A DNA stretch of 43,562 bases. It comes from a virus. Each line of letters begins with the position of its first letter. The stretch's first letter is position 1. Under the pieces are notes generated by a model. That model was given only the letters and a program-made list of their open reading frames with translations. It made no database searches and was not told the origin of the DNA. Location of the stretch: the IMG/VR virus record IMGVR_UViG_3300033149_002340, positions 1-43,562 of that record; one strand, 5' to 3'. This document shows positions 8,392-13,800 of this stretch, in pieces. The position numbers were made by a program, and so were the translations under genes.

Positions 8392-9164
8392 TTAGGCTTA
8401 ATTTCCTTGAAGTAATAATCTTTCCAAGTATCATAGCAATGCTGTATATTCGGGTCACCATCTTGACTGCCATAACTATGCGCACGAGGAAATGTATAAT
8501 GCTTGTGCGCAAACCAAGTATTCTTATTAATCATCATCTTACCTCCAGCCTTCCAAGTCTTAAAAATCATCTCGTGCGAATCCTGATAATGTGAACCGTA
8601 ACCTTTCGTCTGTAATTCTCCAATAACTTTATCCCACCAACTTTTCTTCATCACCCAGCAACTGCCCTGCATAGCCATTGTTTCGTCAATCATTATATCT
8701 TTACGTTCCCTAGTTCTCGAATTCCATCTCACCCCTTCGAATTTCTTTTTTCCGTTATCAAACACTCTCTCTTTTAGCTTCTCATAATCAACAGGCGGCA
8801 AATTCATCACCTTCCATTTGACAGGGTCAAGGAAAAACCGCCTCGGAGTTACTATCCAGTTGTCTTTGCATGTCTCTGTCAATACTTTATCGTAGCCTTT
8901 GGCGAACATACAATGTTCATCTGTTCGCATTATATACTCACCTCGGCTAATAGAAATCCCAGCGTTAATCGCACCTCGCATTCCTCTATTTTTACCTAAA
9001 TGTAAGTAAACAACTCTATCATCACAAACAATATCTTCCGGTTTCGGCCAATATCCATCCAAAACAGCAATAACCTCTATTTCTCCTTCCGCACCATCAA
9101 GTAAAGATTCTATGGTTTTCTTGAGCAAGGGGTCTTTATAGCTGGGTATAATCACTGAAAGCAT
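8379..9164 (-). CDS. GT2 glycosyltransferase
   Basis: 261 residues: LSVIIPSYKDPLLKKTI, EVIAVLDGYW, then MRTDEHCMF as the divalent-metal motif and MAMQGSCWVM and NTWFAHKHY near the C-terminus. It is the first gene of the second sugar island. The order GT2-GT2-methyltransferase and the shared DxHC motif suggest one biosynthetic task, such as building a short glycan. Start ATG at 9164; weak ribosome binding site. Confidence 0.8.
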   Translation of the reverse strand: MLSVIIPSYKDPLLKKTIESLLDGAEGEIEVIAVLDGYWPKPEDIVCDDRVVYLHLGKNRGMRGAINAGISISRGEYIMRTDEHCMFAKGYDKVLTETCKDNWIVTPRRFFLDPVKWKVMNLPPVDYEKLKERVFDNGKKKFEGVRWNSRTRERKDIMIDETMAMQGSCWVMKKSWWDKVIGELQTKGYGSHYQDSHEMIFKTWKAGGKMMINKNTWFAHKHYTFPRAHSYGSQDGDPNIQHCYDTWKDYYFKEIKPKWKI

Positions 9165-9203
9165 AATAATTTTTCATTACTTTATTAACATCACCTCATT
9201 GTC

Positions 9204-9235
9204 TTCCGTGGGGAACTATAAAGAACCCCACGGAA
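9204..9235 (-). terminator. Stable stem-loop after the Ser/Pro-repeat gene
   Basis: Arms 9204-9213 and 9226-9235 are perfect 10-bp reverse complements (TTCCGTGGGG / CCCCACGGAA) around a 12-nt loop, starting 4 nt beyond the stop codon of 9239-10027. No run of T follows on either strand, so it is not a textbook intrinsic terminator. It may stop transcription with help, or protect the mRNA 3' end. Confidence 0.5.
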
Positions 9236-9238
9236 AAC

Positions 9239-10027
9239 TTATGTAGAAGGACTAATACTTGGACTGATTGAAGGACTTAACGAAGCACTAGGGCTCATTG
9301 ATGAACTCAAAGACGGACTCAATGAAGCACTAGGGCTCACTGATGAACTTAAAGACGGACTCAAAGATGGTGAAAGCGAAGGACTTAACGAAGCACTAGG
9401 GCTAACACTAGAACTCACACTGGCTGAAACTGAAGGCATAATTACATCATTAGTATCAGCATGTTCATACCAAACTAATTCAAGTGAAACTTGAACAGCC
9501 GCATAAGTAGTCACAGAAACAACATAGCTTGTATTCTGTTTCAAAACAAATTCATTAATTCCACGACCCACTCCGGTAGCAATCGTTTTGCTAGCATTTC
9601 CAGTAGAACCAGAACGAATAGTGTACACCGTAGTAGCACCATCGGTTGAACCACCAGTTGCACCTCGAAGAACCCGGGTCTCCGCAGTACCAGTAGAATT
9701 TCGGTTGTGATTAATAGGTGTCAACGCAGTTCCAGTATCTCTATCCGCTCCTTCTGTAACAAGAAGTAACATCTCACCAGTACATTCAACATTAAACACC
9801 ATATGTGACCACTCTGTTGTGTTCGGAGTAATAACTAACCACTTTTGGGTAGTAGTACTAACACTCTGAACATCTGAAACAGTAAACATTTTACCAGCGT
9901 GTACTTCATGATGCTCATATTCAATGGTCTGCAACGTATTTGTTGAAAAGTCAACACCTCCACGATTGGAGTCGTAATTAACACCTACTATTGCTTGTCT
10001 ACCTGTTGGTAAACTTTTAAATTCCAT
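9239..10027 (-). CDS. Putative virion protein with Ser/Pro-repeat C-terminus
   Basis: 262 residues. Residues 1-190 look like a beta-rich globular domain (NTLQTIEYEHHEVHAGKMF, TYAAVQVSLELVWYEH) of a kind common downstream of capsid genes in environmental phages. Residues ~195-262 are an almost pure SPS-type repeat (SASLSPSLSPSLSPSLSS and so on), which should be an extended stalk that could be glycosylated. It stands between head genes and the second glycosyltransferase island, which fits such a role. A TATAAT sits about 15 nt upstream of the ATG, but I see no matching -35. Function is inferred. Confidence 0.55.
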   Translation of the reverse strand: MEFKSLPTGRQAIVGVNYDSNRGGVDFSTNTLQTIEYEHHEVHAGKMFTVSDVQSVSTTTQKWLVITPNTTEWSHMVFNVECTGEMLLLVTEGADRDTGTALTPINHNRNSTGTAETRVLRGATGGSTDGATTVYTIRSGSTGNASKTIATGVGRGINEFVLKQNTSYVVSVTTYAAVQVSLELVWYEHADTNDVIMPSVSASVSSSVSPSASLSPSLSPSLSPSLSSSVSPSASLSPSLSSSMSPSASLSPSISPSISPST

Positions 10028-10087
10028 ACTGTTTATTAATTATAACGATATTTTTGCCTCATTTAATATCTAATTTATTATTTTACT

Positions 10088-10582
10088 TTAGTCTTTACTT
10101 AGTGAGGTCAAAGATTATTAATTAACCAATGTAGAATTCCTTCGTAGTGCCATTTGCACAAGTAACAATATAAGTACCTGCAGTGGCATCAGTAAAGAAA
10201 TTCTCTTGTGAACTTGTTGTTCTCCTATCAACATACGCCCAAGTTACGCCAATACCATTTGAAAAAGTATTGCCTAACTGTTCATCACTTATTGGTGATA
10301 TCTCTCGAACTTTTTGGGACTTTCCATGTCGCTCTCTAATCTTTTCGATTTTACCTTTACGCAAATCTTCCATATCTAATTTAAGTATGCGCATAGCTTC
10401 CTCGGCTGCTGATTTCTTTTCTTTTTCCTCTTGGATTTTTTGAAGAATTAACTTCATTAGGGTTTTAAGTTCTTGAATCTTTTCATTTTCAAGCTCTTCT
10501 TCAGCCTCCCTAAAGGCTTTCTCGTTTTTAGTCATAGTGTTAGTCTCCTATGGACAACTTGACCCCACTAAGTAAAGACCAA
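10088..10582. repeat. 24-bp inverted repeat flanking a single gene (cassette B)
   Basis: The arms 10088-10111 and 10559-10582 are reverse complements at 22 of 24 positions (core CTTTACTTAGTG-GGTCAA). They enclose one small gene (10122-10535), its GGAG ribosome binding site and a TTAATTAAT tail, the same layout as cassette A at 5422-5830. The inner ends of the two cassettes' arms are related. Confidence 0.8.
10122..10535 (-). CDS. Coiled-coil small protein carried in inverted-repeat cassette B
   Basis: 137 residues. Residues 1-85 are a highly charged helix (AEEELENEKIQELKTLMKLI...) predicted as coiled coil. Residues 95-137 form a short beta-like segment (GVTWAYVDRRTTS...GTYIVTCANGTTKEFYIG) typical of small phage head-fibre or tail-associated proteins. 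The ATG at 10535 is preceded by GGAG. It is enclosed by a 24-bp inverted repeat. No named family is recognised. Confidence 0.6.
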   Translation of the reverse strand: MTKNEKAFREAEEELENEKIQELKTLMKLILQKIQEEKEKKSAAEEAMRILKLDMEDLRKGKIEKIRERHGKSQKVREISPISDEQLGNTFSNGIGVTWAYVDRRTTSSQENFFTDATAGTYIVTCANGTTKEFYIG

Positions 10583-10822
10583 CTACTTTGTTCGTACTTT
10601 TCTTCGTTGGCGACGTAATTCACTTCTCGACATTGGTCTTGATGGTGGAGAATCAAATGCTTTAGTCGCCCCAAACTCAGGTCTAACAAGAGAGTCTGCG
10701 CTAGTAGCAAATCTCCCTATGCCCCCTTCAACCAAACCATAAGCGACATTCTGACTAACACTAATAGTTTCACCAGCTTGATGCTCTTGATATGGTTCTA
10801 ATAAAAATACTTTTCTAGACAT
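10583..10822 (-). CDS. Small phage protein downstream of the capsid gene
   Basis: 79 residues. The first half (VFLLEPYQEHQAGETISVSQNVAYGLVEGG) resembles the short 'K-Y-GH-AGD-v-V' proteins often found just after major capsid genes; the second half is Arg-rich and disordered. It lies 60 nt after the last MCP exon and is probably translated from the same message. A head-completion or decoration role is possible but not shown. Confidence 0.55.
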   Translation of the reverse strand: MSRKVFLLEPYQEHQAGETISVSQNVAYGLVEGGIGRFATSADSLVRPEFGATKAFDSPPSRPMSRSELRRQRRKVRTK

Positions 10823-10882
10823 AATTATTTAGATTAAAGGCTGATAGGTGGTGAAAGGCTACCCACCCAACTGCCAAATTAC

Positions 10883-13800
10883 TCAGACTAAGGAATGCTG
10901 TTTAAGCACTTCAAGGCTGTTGCTCTAACAACAGTACCACCGATTCTGTTTACAACTCTACAATTTTGTTATCACAATTTTTTTAATTATTGTTTCACTA
11001 TATTACTATAGTGTTCAGACTATATCATCCCCTGATAAGCAAAAAAGTAATAAACTTTATTGCTTATTACTTCATACATACTTTATTTATTTAATTGCGA
11101 ATCTATTGCTTCATTTTCTGTTTAAAATGTTTCTCCCAATATTCTCTATTATGGTTAGCTTTAAGATTACAAGGATTACACAAAGTTAATAGGTTATCCC
11201 AATTACAATTCTTCTTATCATAATCAATATGGTGGACTGTTAGATAATTTTTTCTTCTTCCTAATCTATCCTTACCTTCTAACTTTAAATCATCATCTGA
11301 CTTCAAACATTCCTGACAAGTATAGTTATCTCTCTCTCTAATCTTTCTTTTCAAACCATTGTTAAATTGAGGACTATAAGGCTCAAATGAACTGCCATTA
11401 TTCCAATATAGTATGTATGAAGTTGTCAATGTTCAGGAGTGCGGCGCTCGTGGCTATATTATCGCCCCATAAGGACTTATAGCTAGTCGTTGCACCTTCC
11501 CAGAAATTGCTCTCTGGGCTTGGCTCAGGATTGTCCTTTGCAGGAGTTTCCCTGAATTCACCGCATTTTTAACTATATGTCGCCATATAGTGCCACTAAA
11601 GTTAATGGCTGTCTGGTCTTGCTCGAAAGCTTTTGATTCGTCTTGACTAATCTTAACGGTCATTCGCTTTCGGTCACCAAGATAATAAGCTAGTTTCAAG
11701 CAACCAAAGTAAATCTCGGCTTCTGGTAAGTTATTGTCTTCAATAACTGGATTAGTTATATTATCGCAGAAGCATTTAACTTCTACATCTCATAGTTTCC
11801 TATGAGCTTGGACTATATCATATTGTTTTTTACAAATAAATAAAAGTAACTTTTATGTTACTTCACATATACTTAATTTAATTTATTTTACTAGAATCGC
11901 TTTGCTATTTTTTTACATAAATCAATAAATTCGTCATGATTTAAAATCCACTTAACACGATTACATACTTCGCAACAAGGAACACAATTTTCTATTGAGT
12001 ATCCTTTACTTGAATCTTTTCTATCAATACCAGAAAATCCATATTTTCCCATTCTACCGCAATAATGACAAGGTTGCTTTGTAATTTCCTCAAATTCATC
12101 AATAGTTAAATTCCAACTGATATTTCTTCTTTTTCTTGTTGCGTCTGCCTTGTAAACAAAATATCTTCCCCTCACTGTCTTCATGTATTCTTTCCGCCAT
12201 TCTTTACACCTAGCCTTATTTTTTCTGTAATATTCTCTAGTATACTCCTTTTCCTTTTCTCTATTTTTCTGATAATACTTTCTTTTTTCAATTCTACTGC
12301 ACTCTTTACAGTAATAACTAAATCCACTATTTCTTTTACCTTTGCTTCTATAAAAATTATCAGCATTAAGGTCTAATACTTTTTTACATCTTTGACATCT
12401 TCTCTTTCCTTGTTTGATTAGGTTTTCTTTTCTTTGTTTATTATCGTATGACATATAGTTATACACAATTATATCTTATAATATTATTGTATATAATACA
12501 ACAAGAAATGTCAAGTATATGTGTTTATTTGTAAAGAACAATGACGGCGCTCGTGGCTACATTACTGTCCACATAAGGACTCGGTAGCTAGTCTCTGAAC
12601 CTTCCCAAAGATTGCTCTCTGGGCTTGGCTGCTGATTGCCCTCGCCTTAAACGTTAGGGTTTTCCAGCAATTCACCGTCTTTTCTATCAATCTCACGACT
12701 GATAGGGGCATCCAGTTTAAATACCCATAAATGGTTGAAGGCTGACCGGGTGATGGACTATCCATCCAAATATATCTGTTATTGCTATCTTTAACTTTTC
12801 GAAGTTCTCTGATGTTATTCTTATGAACAAAGAAAGTACAATCAGGTCTATTTCTATACTTAGAAGGTAGCAAATAAATTAGGTCAATGATGTCATCAAA
12901 ACCTAAATTACCAGCAACAGCTTGACACTGAATACCAAGACCACCTGAAGCGTAACCAGTTGGCTGGCCTACACCAGTACCAACAGTAATTACTCTGTCT
13001 TCTTCTAAACCGATTTCCTCTGCGAATAAACCAATAATGTGCTGTACAATATCAACAGTATCGCAATCTTCAATTAGTTCATCCGTGGCATAAAGACAAT
13101 TTTGTTATCGTAGATTTTTAATTTCTACTTCTCTGCGTTACCGCAGAGTTCAGACTATATCATCCCCTTTTAAAACTCACTTATTTACGCCGATAGCGAT
13201 ATTTTGTATAATATAGAAAATATGCTATAATGACTATATAATTATTAACAGTAAAATTATGAACAAAAACAGTCTGAAGAATCTAACTCATCGATTTCAG
13301 AAAGGACATAAAACTTGGAATAAAGGTTTAACTAAGGAAACCGATAAACGAATCAAGAAATATGCTGAAGCTAAAATGGGAGAAAATCATCCTTTATGGA
13401 AAGGCGGTAGAGCTAAAGTTACTGGAGGTTACATAAAAATTAAAATGCGAAACCATCCTGATGTTACTAGTGAAGGTTATGTCTTAGAACATCGTCTTGT
13501 AATGGAGAAAAAATTGGGACGGCGATTAAAGCCATTCGAAGAAGTCCATCATAAAAACGGTATAAAAGATGATAACCGACCATCTAATCTAGAACTTGTC
13601 ATTAAAACTAAACATTGCGGTGAAATTAAGTGTCCTTACTGTCAAAAATTATTTAAGATTAAGTGAGTTGTAATGTACGGGGAACGGCGCTCGTGGGTCT
13701 ATTATATTCTCCTGTGCGGAGTTTCAAGACCTAGTCGTTGAACCTTCATCTGCCATTTAGACAGAAGCTTGGCTGCTGATTGTCCTACTCTGTAGGAGTT

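Larger units (their letters stand above)
11753..12722 (-). mobile_element. Group I intron 4 in the MCP gene (about 970 nt)
   Basis: P1: GGGU / GCCC with U-G at the cut. P2: CTATCAGTC-GTGA-GATTGATAG. P3: GACGG / CCGTC. The R region is GGTTCAGAGACTAG, closer to the classical group I consensus than the other four, and the S box is ATGATATAGTCCAAG. P9 hairpin GTAGAAG / CTTCTGC. By spacing from P9, the last nucleotide would be A at 11753; the nearest downstream G is at 11747. This intron appears to be from a different lineage than 1, 2, 3 and 5. Confidence 0.85.

Noticed and set aside
9204-9235. Textbook Rho-independent terminator
   Set aside because: The stem is strong but no T-run follows on either strand; kept only as a stem-loop with moderate confidence.
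9241-9445. CRISPR-like repeats
   Set aside because: The regular repeats are coding (Ser/Pro codons) without spacers; no CRISPR array is seen in the window.
12562-12873. Reading frame containing [15 protein letters not shown] as an independent gene
   Set aside because: It is MCP exon 4 running on into intron 4; the same holds for the frames at 11454-11699 (exon 5 into intron 5) and 14512-14778 (exon 2 into intron 2).
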